A program made the translations under genes and the position numbers. The notes under the pieces are model-generated. The model made no database searches. It was not told the DNA's origin and worked only from the letters and a program-made list of their open reading frames with translations. A stretch of 42,977 nucleotides of DNA from Lachnospiraceae bacterium (GTDB lineage: Bacteria; Bacillota; Clostridia; Lachnospirales; Lachnospiraceae), in assembly GCA_021205305.1 (NCBI GenBank), contig JAJPXU010000119.1, positions 1 through 42,977 on the forward strand. The letters run 5' to 3'. Each line of letters starts with the position of its first letter. Position 1 is the stretch's first letter. Below are positions 1-7,741 of the stretch, in pieces.

Positions 1-57
1 TAGTGGATACGCTCCCGCTGAAAAAGTCGAGTTAAATATCGAACGTTATACTAGTAA
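1..57. other. Window edge downstream of hisB, nothing recognised
   Basis: These 57 bases lie downstream of the hisB stop on the minus strand. I see no terminator hairpin and no start codon with a ribosome binding site, so I cannot say whether the histidine operon continues beyond the window. Confidence 0.4.
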
Positions 58-645
58 CTATAAGCTTCCCTTCGTCGAGAGCACATCCGTAATGCGCGGA
101 TCAAAACCGGTCGACTCATCAAGTGCTTTCGCGAATGCCTTGAACATCGCCTCTGCCATATGATGACTGTTGCCGGAGCGAAACATACAAAAATGCAGAT
201 TCATCGCCGCGGAATAGGATACGGCGTAGAAAAACTCGCGTACCATCTCTGTATCCATCTCTCCGATGCGCTCCGTCGGAAATACTGCGTCGGAGCAAAA
301 GTAAGGGCGTCCGCACAAATCCAGCGCACACAGCACCAGTACTTCATCCATCGGCAGGGTCTTTTCTCCATAGCGGCGGATGCCTTTTTTATCACCGACC
401 GCCTGTCGAATCGCTTCCCCCAGCACAATTCCCGTATCCTCAATCGTATGATGACAGTCGACCAGCAAATCTCCATCCACCTCCACGGCAAGATCAAACA
501 GGCCATGTCTGGCAAATCCTTCCAGCATATGGTCGAAAAAACCGATTCCCGTATGAATCTGTGCGTTTCCCGTGCCATCCAGATTCAGTTCAACGCGAAT
601 CCGTGTTTCTTTTGTATTGCGTACTACTTCCGCCCTTCTGCCCAT
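58..645 (-). CDS. hisB: Imidazoleglycerol-phosphate dehydratase HisB
   Basis: Dehydrates imidazole-glycerol phosphate to imidazole-acetol phosphate in histidine synthesis, as a Mn-dependent cytoplasmic oligomer. At 195 aa it is the usual length of the monofunctional enzyme, with no phosphatase domain. The family metal-binding motifs are visible: FFDHML near residue 37, DCHHTIEDTG near residue 63 and GNSHHMAEA near residue 158. The ATG at 645 follows GAGAGGA at good spacing. It is the last gene of hisZ-hisG-hisD-hisB inside this window, about 125 bases after hisD. Confidence 0.97.
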   Translation of the reverse strand: MGRRAEVVRNTKETRIRVELNLDGTGNAQIHTGIGFFDHMLEGFARHGLFDLAVEVDGDLLVDCHHTIEDTGIVLGEAIRQAVGDKKGIRRYGEKTLPMDEVLVLCALDLCGRPYFCSDAVFPTERIGEMDTEMVREFFYAVSYSAAMNLHFCMFRSGNSHHMAEAMFKAFAKALDESTGFDPRITDVLSTKGSL

Positions 646-769
646 GATTGTTTATCCTCTCTATCCTTTTTGCATCCACATTATTTCTGTATTCCCGCAA
701 AGCAACAAGCCAGACAGTCGTGCTTTATCCGTTTCAATCGAGCACACTTACCGTATCTGCAGCACATTT

Positions 770-2059
770 TCACTCAAAACGTACCCGAATTGAGTTCGCA
801 TGCGCCGTCAGAGCTTCCGCATTCGCAAAGGAAATGATATCGTCTTTCACGGGTTCCAGCGCTTCTCTCGAATAATAGATGATGCTGGATTTCTTTACAA
901 AATCATCCACCGAGAGCGGGGAGAAAAACTTCGCCGTCCCATTGGTCGGCAGGATGTGGTTCGGCCCTGCGTAGTAGTCACCAAGCGGCTCGCTGCTGTG
1001 TTCCCCGATAAATATAGCCCCGGCATTTTTGATCTTCATCATCACTTCAAACGCATTCTTCGTCACGATTTCCAGATGCTCGGACGCGATCGCGTTCGCG
1101 GTGTCAATCGCTTCACTCATGGAATCCGCCAACAGGATGTACCCGTAATTGTCCAGCGACTGCCGGATAATGTCTGCACGGGAAAGCACTTTCAGGTATT
1201 CCTCTATCTCGTCGGATACTTTCTGCGCCAGAGTCTCGCTCGTCGTCACCAGAATCGCGGAGGCCAGGCGGTCATGCTCTGCCTGTGAAAGCAGATCCGC
1301 CGCTACATAATGCGCGTTTGCGGTCTCATCCGCAAGCACAAGAATCTCGCTCGGACCGGCAATGGAATCAATGCCCACGCTGCCATACACTGCTTTCTTC
1401 GCAAGGGCAACATAGATATTGCCCGGTCCGACAATCTTGTCAACTTTCGGAATACTCTCTGTACCGTAAGCAAGCGCAGCAATCGCCTGTGCGCCGCCCA
1501 CCTTATAGACTTCATCCGCACCTGCCTCACAGGCCGCTACCAGAGAGGACGCCGGTACTCTTCCATCCTTTCCGGGCGGTGTTACCATGACAATCCGGCC
1601 CACTCCCGCGACCTTTGCCGGCACGATATTCATCAGTACAGACGAAGAAAGAACCGCCGTACCGCCCGGCACATAGACGCCCACGGTACCAATCGGCGTG
1701 ATCTTCTGCCCCAGCATCGTACCGTTATCTGTGCTGTCAAACCAGCTGTAACGGCGCTGTTTTTCATGATAACTGCGGATATTCGCAAGCGATCTGCGAA
1801 GGACCCCCAGGAACTTTGCATCCACCGTGGCATATGCCTCGTCGATCTCTTCTTTTGTCACACGCACATTAGCGGCCGTGATCTCTACCCCGTCAAACTG
1901 TTTTGTATAACCGAAAACTGCCGCATCGCGGTTTTCCTTTACATTCCTTATAATCTCCGCCACACGCTCCTCATAGCCCTGGTAGCTGTCCGGGCTGCGC
2001 TTCAGAAGCTGTGTCAGAATATCTTTTCTGGTCTCTTCCGTTAATTGAACGATACGCAT
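770..2059 (-). CDS. hisD: Histidinol dehydrogenase HisD
   Basis: Catalyses the last two steps of histidine synthesis, the NAD-dependent oxidation of L-histidinol to L-histidine through the aldehyde. It is a Zn enzyme of 429 aa, the normal length. Visible motifs are SQAEHD (zinc Gln and His), ASEHLEI (catalytic Glu-His pair) and the GPNHILPT segment. The ATG at 2059 is preceded by AGGAAAGGA at slightly long spacing. It lies between hisG (93-base gap upstream) and hisB. No frame damage is seen. Confidence 0.97.
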   Translation of the reverse strand: MRIVQLTEETRKDILTQLLKRSPDSYQGYEERVAEIIRNVKENRDAAVFGYTKQFDGVEITAANVRVTKEEIDEAYATVDAKFLGVLRRSLANIRSYHEKQRRYSWFDSTDNGTMLGQKITPIGTVGVYVPGGTAVLSSSVLMNIVPAKVAGVGRIVMVTPPGKDGRVPASSLVAACEAGADEVYKVGGAQAIAALAYGTESIPKVDKIVGPGNIYVALAKKAVYGSVGIDSIAGPSEILVLADETANAHYVAADLLSQAEHDRLASAILVTTSETLAQKVSDEIEEYLKVLSRADIIRQSLDNYGYILLADSMSEAIDTANAIASEHLEIVTKNAFEVMMKIKNAGAIFIGEHSSEPLGDYYAGPNHILPTNGTAKFFSPLSVDDFVKKSSIIYYSREALEPVKDDIISFANAEALTAHANSIRVRFE

Positions 2060-2153
2060 ATATTTATCAGATCCTTTCCTGAGATACTGTTTGAGATTGA
2101 GCTGTTTTCACAGTATCTTTATGATGACATACTTTGTTATCATGTTCCGCAAA

Positions 2154-2804
2154 TCACGCATCCACACACGCACTCAATTTTTCCAAAAGTTCCGTAATCC
2201 GTGCATTTTCCATCCGCATGCTGACTGGATTCACGGTCACACGCGCGGACAGCGGACATACCTCCTCAAGCACGACCAGGCCATTTTCCCGCAGCGTCGA
2301 ACCGGTCTCTACGATATCAACAATTACTTCGGAAAGGCCGACAATCGGCGCCAGCTCAATGGAACCGTTCAGCTTGATGATCTCTACCGTCTGATTTTTC
2401 TGATTATAGAAATAATCCTTCGCGATATTCGGATATTTGGTCGCCACACGGATGCGCTCCTGGCTGTTCAGAAGCTCCCGGGCCGATTCCGGACCGCAGA
2501 CACACATCCGGCATTTGCCAAATCCGAGATCCAGTACTTCATAGATTTTCCGGTTTTCTTCCAGTATCGTATCCTTTCCGACAATGCCGATATCCGCCGC
2601 GCCATATTCCACGTAGGTCGGCACATCCGGTCCCTTTGCCAGGAAAAAACGGAGTTTCAGCTCCTCATTTACAAAAATCAGTTTGCGCGTATCCGGGTCG
2701 TTAATCTCCTCACAGGTGATCCCCACCTTTTCAAAAAGCTCCAGCGTCTTTTTTGCCAGGCGTCCCTTACAGAGCGCAAACGTCAGGTACCTCTCTTCAC
2801 TCAT
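2154..2804 (-). CDS. hisG: ATP phosphoribosyltransferase catalytic subunit, short form HisG
   Basis: Catalyses the first committed step of histidine synthesis, condensing ATP with PRPP. The 216-aa protein is the short form. It lacks the C-terminal ACT-like regulatory domain of long HisG and therefore needs HisZ, which is encoded directly upstream. The N-terminal ALCKGRLAKKTLELF and the GAADIGIVGKDTI segment are typical. The ATG at 2804 has AGGAG 8 bases upstream. The gap to hisZ is about 84 bases. Confidence 0.96.
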   Translation of the reverse strand: MSEERYLTFALCKGRLAKKTLELFEKVGITCEEINDPDTRKLIFVNEELKLRFFLAKGPDVPTYVEYGAADIGIVGKDTILEENRKIYEVLDLGFGKCRMCVCGPESARELLNSQERIRVATKYPNIAKDYFYNQKNQTVEIIKLNGSIELAPIVGLSEVIVDIVETGSTLRENGLVVLEEVCPLSARVTVNPVSMRMENARITELLEKLSACVDA

Positions 2805-2888
2805 TCTATCTGCTCCTCATTTTCGTTCACTCCACGCTCAATCATGAAACCGTGTACGACTGCATGTTTTCCGCTCCGGCTCTTCCAG

Positions 2889-4070
2889 TCAGATGATCTC
2901 TACCGTCATCTCACAGCCGGCTTTTTTCGCATAGTCCCGGCATGCTTCCCAGGAGCGGTCCTCTGTCACCCGGCAAAGTTCTACCGCAATGCCTTCCGCC
3001 CGCAGTCCGGATGCGCGTGTGATCGCTTCCGCCTGCTTTTCCTGCTCATAAATCACCACACAATGTGTCCCCGGAACCTCCGGGTGGATGTTCTGCCGGG
3101 AAAGCGCCGAGAGCAGCTGGTCGACCACCGTGACAAAACCAACCGCCGGGGCGTCTTTGCCAAAATGAGACACCAGGCTATCGTAACGTCCGCCTTTTAA
3201 AATCGGAGCACCTGTGCCATAAGTATAACCGCGGAAAAGAATGCCTGTGTAATACATATACCGGCTACGAAGGCCAAGGTCAAAGGAAACGTATTTTTCC
3301 ACGCCGTACAGCTTCAGAATATCCCAGATCTTACGCAGGCGCTTTATTGCCAGAAGGGCTTCCGCATTGCCGGTCAGGGCTTCCGCCCGGTCTAATATTT
3401 TTACACCACCAAACAGTCCCGGCAGCGACGCAAAGCATTGCTTCAATGAGTCGCTGAGATTCTGTCCGGAGAGAAGCTTTTCCGCTCCAAACGTATTTTT
3501 ATTGGAAATCAGCTCCTTCAGTTCCGAGGTACTCTGTTCGTCGAGACCGGCCTCTTTCACCAGAGCGTCAAAGTAGCCACAGTGGCCGAGGCTGATCTGA
3601 AATTCTTCTAACCCCGAAGCGAGCAGCATCTTTACAGCCAGAGCGATCACTTCTGCGTCCGCGTCCGCACTGTCATCTCCGATCAGCTCTCCGCCGATCT
3701 GCGTCGTCTCCTTTAAACGTCCCTGATAACTGGAATTGTTGATAAACGCATTACCCAGATAAGTCAGGCGAAGCGGCATGTTATCGTCTAAATAATATTT
3801 GGAAGCCGCGCGAACTGTAGGCGGTGTAAAATCCGGCCGCAGTACCAGCGTATTCCCCTCGCGGTCGAAAAACTTATAGAGTTCCCGCGATGGAATCGTG
3901 CCGACCTCCCGGCTGAACACATCAAAAAACTCAAACGTCGGTGTCTCGATGTCCCGGTATCCGTAAGAGTGAATCACCGTGTGCAGCTTTTCCTGCAGTG
4001 CAAGCTTCTGCTCACATTCTCTGCCATATATGTCCCGGACTCCCTCCGGTGTATGTAATATTTTCTGCAT
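2889..4070 (-). CDS. hisZ: ATP phosphoribosyltransferase regulatory subunit HisZ
   Basis: HisZ resembles a histidyl-tRNA synthetase catalytic core but has no tRNA-charging role. With short HisG it forms the hetero-octameric, histidine-inhibited transferase. The protein begins MQKILHTPEGVRDIYG and carries the class-II-like segment LRPDFTPPTVRAA. I chose the ATG at 4070 because AGGAG lies 6 bases upstream; an in-frame ATG at 4109 has no comparable site. The length of 393 aa matches the family. It is the first gene of the operon, and the adjacent short hisG rules out HisS. Confidence 0.94.
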   Translation of the reverse strand: MQKILHTPEGVRDIYGRECEQKLALQEKLHTVIHSYGYRDIETPTFEFFDVFSREVGTIPSRELYKFFDREGNTLVLRPDFTPPTVRAASKYYLDDNMPLRLTYLGNAFINNSSYQGRLKETTQIGGELIGDDSADADAEVIALAVKMLLASGLEEFQISLGHCGYFDALVKEAGLDEQSTSELKELISNKNTFGAEKLLSGQNLSDSLKQCFASLPGLFGGVKILDRAEALTGNAEALLAIKRLRKIWDILKLYGVEKYVSFDLGLRSRYMYYTGILFRGYTYGTGAPILKGGRYDSLVSHFGKDAPAVGFVTVVDQLLSALSRQNIHPEVPGTHCVVIYEQEKQAEAITRASGLRAEGIAVELCRVTEDRSWEACRDYAKKAGCEMTVEII

Positions 4071-4142
4071 AGTTTTCTCCTGATCCATGTCATATATCGA
4101 AGCAAGCAAGGAAGAACTCCAATTTGCCCCGCAATCCTCTTT

Positions 4143-4171
4143 ATTGTACGCAAAAATAGCAGAGTTGTCCA
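4143..4171 (-). promoter_or_regulatory. Probable sigma-A promoter of the his operon
   Basis: On the minus strand TGGACA (4166-4171) and TACAAT (4143-4148) are separated by 17 bases. Transcription would start near 4135, about 65 bases before the hisZ ATG. That leader is too short for a T-box, so histidine-tRNA antitermination is not apparent here. Confidence 0.6.
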
Positions 4172-4246
4172 GTCTGACTTTATGATTTCTTTTTCAAAAC
4201 CGAATGATCATCAGAGATACACCCATTCATTCAAAACTTTTTTCAG

Positions 4247-4275
4247 TTGACATTCAGCTAAAGTCACAGTAAAAT
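4247..4275 (+). promoter_or_regulatory. Probable promoter of the 4351 lipoprotein gene
   Basis: TTGACA (4247-4252), 17 bases, then TAAAAT (4270-4275) on the plus strand. A second TTGACA at 4304-4309 lies inside the small palindrome TGTCAAATTGACA, which could be an operator or a second promoter box. The his promoter faces away from it in the same intergenic region. Confidence 0.5.
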
Positions 4276-4350
4276 AAAAAGAATCTTTTAGAAAAATGTC
4301 AAATTGACACACTTTAGCATACTGCAGTCTATACTCAATGGGAGAACATG

Positions 4351-5367
4351 ATGAATACAGCTTGTTCAAAACGGATAAAAACTTATCTGCGTTTTTTTCT
4401 TTTCCTATTTATTTTTTCCCTGCATTTTACAGGCTGTTTTGACTCGCCCGAAGGTTCTGCGCTGAAAGCACAGGCCGCTTCCTCGCGCGTTCCGGGACTG
4501 GATGCAAAAATCACGCAGAATAATATTTTAAAAATTCTGAATGCGTACGACTCCGATGGCGCGTATCTTATGAAAAACAGGATTGCAGCTGGTGATGATA
4601 TCCTGACATGGTTCGAGGGCTGCTCCAGTATTTTAAGCGGCATTGATACCGCAGTTCACGAAGAGACCCATATTTACTCCTATGCGTCGGAAAAAAACGG
4701 AAAAGCTGCCTATTATATCGGGAATCAAAAGATCATCTATGTTCCTCTCACGGAGATTTTCCCATCACAGGAGATGGCTGCTTCCATCCCTTCCAGCCTG
4801 CGGACGTTCCGTTACGTCGCCTATATCGCTGACCCAGGTGAAAATCTGGCTTCGAACGTGGACGGTATCTATGGCCTGCTGAATGAGTTTATGGCTTACC
4901 GCTCCGGTATGAACACGATTGTCTCTCTCTATGATTATCTGATTGACGAGGATGCCGACTGGGACACCTGGATGCTCTTTATCAATGAATGTGAAAATGA
5001 TATGCAGGCTTATGCGGAGTTTAAGTATTTTATTCTGCATTACCTCTACTACGCGAAACAGAATTATCTGGACATTTACAAAGCGATCCTTCAGAATACC
5101 CAGTTCTGCAAGGCATATAAAAAGCTGGAAAGCAGCTACGCGAAACTACTCCGCCAATATCAGAAAGATCTGACGAAGCTTCAAAAATATTATGCGAAGA
5201 AAGGGTATACGCTCACAATAAAAAACAGCACGATTTCACTGACCAGTCCGGAGAAAAAGACCATTACCCTCTCCCGCTGTTACAGCACCTATTTGAAGCT
5301 CGAAAAGCAGCTGAACAAAACACGCTATACAAATTTACACAATAAACTGCTTGCCGGAGTCAGCTAA
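4351..5367 (+). CDS. Putative secreted lipoprotein with HExxH metallopeptidase-like motif
   Basis: I do not recognise a named family. The N-terminus has lysines and arginines, a hydrophobic stretch and LHFTGC, a lipobox-like ending with Cys near residue 29, so the product is probably an exported lipoprotein. HEETH (AVHEETHIYSY) fits a zinc-binding HExxH motif, and the downstream NEFMAYRSG could supply a third Glu ligand as in gluzincins. The C-terminal third is rich in Lys and Tyr and looks helical. Two tandem ATGs (4348, 4351) follow GGGAGAAC; spacing favours the second. It is alone on its strand between the his operon and recU. The protease role is inference from the motif. Confidence 0.72.
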   Translation: MNTACSKRIKTYLRFFLFLFIFSLHFTGCFDSPEGSALKAQAASSRVPGLDAKITQNNILKILNAYDSDGAYLMKNRIAAGDDILTWFEGCSSILSGIDTAVHEETHIYSYASEKNGKAAYYIGNQKIIYVPLTEIFPSQEMAASIPSSLRTFRYVAYIADPGENLASNVDGIYGLLNEFMAYRSGMNTIVSLYDYLIDEDADWDTWMLFINECENDMQAYAEFKYFILHYLYYAKQNYLDIYKAILQNTQFCKAYKKLESSYAKLLRQYQKDLTKLQKYYAKKGYTLTIKNSTISLTSPEKKTITLSRCYSTYLKLEKQLNKTRYTNLHNKLLAGVS

Positions 5368-5422
5368 ACGACAGATTCCCGCTGCTCTCACGTAATGCTT
5401 TTTCCCTGCGCAGCAGGCGCTC

Positions 5423-5983
5423 TTATCTGGTGTCTTCCTTTTCCTGTATGGGCTCTCTTTCATCCAGATCACGCTGCAGCGCATCCAGATACGGCACCAG
5501 AAGTCCGCCGCGCGGATGAATGTAATAATTCTGATCAAGCTCTACGTAGCGAAAACTTTTCCGCCCGCCGTTCTGTGCGCGGTTCCAGAATTTCATCATG
5601 TCACGGTACGGCAGATAAAACAGCTCATTTCGCACACTGAAAAACAGAATCAAAAAGGAAATACCGCCCTGCTCCTCAAAGCGGGTCATAAACTCCACCT
5701 GATGAGGGTGGATGTTTTGCAGCGCAAAGGTATCGACCGTACACTCTTTCGCGTCAAAACAGACCGGAACCCCCTGTACAACCCCAATATAATCGACGGT
5801 ACTCTTCTGTTCGAAGTAGGCAAGCGTAATGTGGCGCTCATCTTTGTCGATTTTCAACGGAGTAATTGGCGTGGGAATTTTCTGAATCAGTGCAAGTTTT
5901 TTCTCCAGATATACTTCGTTGGTTCGATTGATCAGTTCCTCAAGAGTTGAACCGCGCAGGCCGCGCGTATTCCAGGTCGCCAT
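5423..5983 (-). CDS. recU: Holliday junction resolvase RecU
   Basis: RecU cleaves four-way DNA junctions in recombination repair and chromosome segregation of Gram-positive bacteria. The 186-aa protein shows the family hallmarks in order: RGSTLEELINRTNEVY at the N-terminus, KIPTPITP, the metal-binding STVDYIGV, FDAKEC and the conserved NIHPHQVEFM. The ATG at 5983 has GGGAGG 7 bases upstream. Its first 44 bases overlap the end of the pseudouridine synthase gene in another frame, suggesting coupled translation. The classical partner gene ponA is not next to it. Confidence 0.92.
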   Translation of the reverse strand: MATWNTRGLRGSTLEELINRTNEVYLEKKLALIQKIPTPITPLKIDKDERHITLAYFEQKSTVDYIGVVQGVPVCFDAKECTVDTFALQNIHPHQVEFMTRFEEQGGISFLILFFSVRNELFYLPYRDMMKFWNRAQNGGRKSFRYVELDQNYYIHPRGGLLVPYLDALQRDLDEREPIQEKEDTR

Positions 5984-7040
5984 AGATACCTCCCATTATT
6001 ATTTGAAAAACCTCCGGTACCGGTGCGCAGAACGATTGCCCGGACAAATAAGAAAGCGTCCCCTCCAATTGAGGAAATTCCAACCGATAGGCATGCAGCA
6101 GCTGACTGCGGATACCGTGTGAACGCGCGTAAGCCTTATTTATTGCCGGGTTCCCATACTTTGGGTCGCCGAGAATCGGATAACCAGCGCTCGCCAGGTG
6201 CGCGCGAATCTGGTGGCTCCGTCCGGTAATCAGGTGGACTTCCAGAAGCGTCAGACCATTTGCAGCAGAAAGCACATGATACTCCGTCTCAATGGGCTTC
6301 GCGTCTTTGGACGGATGACTGGTCACAGTTACGGTATTCGTCCGCTCATTCTTTTTCAGGTATCCGCGCAGATGACTGTCAGCGCTTACCTCACCGCAGA
6401 CAATACAGCGATAAAATTTGCGTACCGTACGTTCTTTCAGCAGCTGATTCATGCTTTGCAGCCCTGCCAGGCTTTTTCCCGCCACTACCAGACCACTTGT
6501 ATTGCGGTCGAGACGGTTACAGATCGCCGGACGGACAATCCGCATCTGTTCGCGTGTCATAGAGCCGGATGCGAGCAGATACGCGTTCAGATACTCTACC
6601 AGAGAAACATCTGCGGGCACCGCTTTCTGTGAGAGCATTCCAGCCGGCTTATTGAATAGAAGAATGTGTGCGTCCTCATACACAATGGCAGGCGGCTGTA
6701 CGCCAGATACGAGCGCTGGTACATTACGGACATCTCCGTCTCGCAATGCTGCTGTTCCGGCCACAGTTTCAGTCTGTCCCGGTGTACCGCTGTTTTCTTC
6801 TGGTGCCGGACGAAGCCGCACACCGCCGAATTTTTCGTAAGTCTCATCTGAAAGAAACAGCTTCACCACATCATCCGACTGGAGAATCTCTTTTCCCTCC
6901 GCTTTTTTTCCGTTCAGTGTGATATTTTTTTTTCGCAGCATTTTGTAGAGAAAGCCTTTTGGCGCCTCACGCATATAGCGCGCAAGCAGCTTATCCAGCC
7001 GCTGACCGGAGTCTCCCTCCCCTACCTGGATCTCTATCAT
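5940..7040 (-). CDS. RluA-family (RluC/RluD-like) pseudouridine synthase
   Basis: Isomerises specific uridines in rRNA (23S by family). Residues 1 to about 75 form an S4 RNA-binding domain (GQRLDKLLARY, LYKMLRKKNITLNGKK). The catalytic domain follows, with the diagnostic NRLDRNTSGLVVAGKS containing the catalytic Asp, and RSHQIRAHLASAGYPILGD. A linker of about 35 residues rich in Gly, Thr, Ala and Glu between the two domains is longer than usual. The length is 366 aa. The C-terminus overlaps the start of recU by 44 bases. The exact target site cannot be read from sequence. Confidence 0.92.
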   Translation of the reverse strand: MIEIQVGEGDSGQRLDKLLARYMREAPKGFLYKMLRKKNITLNGKKAEGKEILQSDDVVKLFLSDETYEKFGGVRLRPAPEENSGTPGQTETVAGTAALRDGDVRNVPALVSGVQPPAIVYEDAHILLFNKPAGMLSQKAVPADVSLVEYLNAYLLASGSMTREQMRIVRPAICNRLDRNTSGLVVAGKSLAGLQSMNQLLKERTVRKFYRCIVCGEVSADSHLRGYLKKNERTNTVTVTSHPSKDAKPIETEYHVLSAANGLTLLEVHLITGRSHQIRAHLASAGYPILGDPKYGNPAINKAYARSHGIRSQLLHAYRLEFPQLEGTLSYLSGQSFCAPVPEVFQIIMGGIYGDLEYARPARFNS

Positions 7041-7124
7041 ATTTTTACCTGTATTGATTTCCGGCCCTGTTCAAGCCAGAAGCATTCTTTTACAATGTTA
7101 CGCAAAAATTGTTTTTCATCTTTC

Positions 7125-7733
7125 CTACAGCGAAATCGCGAGCAGCGTCTGATAAACCACCTCATCGCGCGACAGTCCCGGATAGCGCTCATCCGGAGTG
7201 AAAGGAAGTCCTTCCCGATATTTTTCCGGATTCTTTGCCAGAACAGATACCCGCTGCAGAAATGGCTTCAGCTCTTTCATAACTTTTACCTGCGCCTCTG
7301 TGAATCCATTCGCAGAAAGGATCTGACGGATATGCTTTTCCAGATAGGCCGGATCCGTCTTTTCATCTGTAGTAAAGCAGACCACCTGATCGCCGCAGAC
7401 CACCGCAGCCTCCACCAGGCTTGTGTGCTCATAGGCGGTAATAACCAGCTCATATCCCACCGTCAGATTGCCGACGGCCTGTTTGATCGCGTCATAACGG
7501 TCGTCCGGCATTGGGTGCTGCATCAGCATCATAATCAGCCCAACCATCGACCTGCAGGCCGGCAGGCAGCCAAGAATCGCTATCACCGTGAAAAGATTCA
7601 GCCTCGATTTCACCGTAACATACCCAATGATATAAATTCCAATCGGCAGAATAAACATGAGCAGAGTCTGTAAAAATCGCTTTTTCTTTTCATAGCTGAT
7701 ATAACCACGGGTTCCCTTTTTCACTTTCTTCAT
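7125..7733 (-). CDS. Conserved-type membrane protein, function unknown
   Basis: About 202 aa. A basic N-terminus (MKKVKKGTRG...KKKR) is followed by two hydrophobic segments near residues 17-38 and 46-72, then a soluble C-terminal domain of about 130 residues. I do not recognise a family. An ATG at 7745 overlaps the ygiQ stop (ATGA), but AAGGAG directly abuts it; the ATG at 7733 sits 12 bases after the same site and gives a more natural start. It is probably co-transcribed with ygiQ and translationally coupled to it. A role in membrane or envelope handling is only a guess. Confidence 0.7.
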   Translation of the reverse strand: MKKVKKGTRGYISYEKKKRFLQTLLMFILPIGIYIIGYVTVKSRLNLFTVIAILGCLPACRSMVGLIMMLMQHPMPDDRYDAIKQAVGNLTVGYELVITAYEHTSLVEAAVVCGDQVVCFTTDEKTDPAYLEKHIRQILSANGFTEAQVKVMKELKPFLQRVSVLAKNPEKYREGLPFTPDERYPGLSRDEVVYQTLLAISL

Positions 7734-7741
7734 GAAAAATG

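Noticed and set aside
160-837. 225-codon plus-strand ORF
   Set aside because: Antisense to hisB and the hisD end; composition is not protein-like and no start signal is present.
2091-3200. 369-codon plus-strand ORF
   Set aside because: It is antisense to hisG and hisZ, which have clear homology, and has no ribosome binding site; a shadow frame of GC-rich codons.
4110-4347. T-box or other riboswitch in front of the his operon
   Set aside because: The promoter lies too close to hisZ for a T-box, and I see no conserved T-box sequence.
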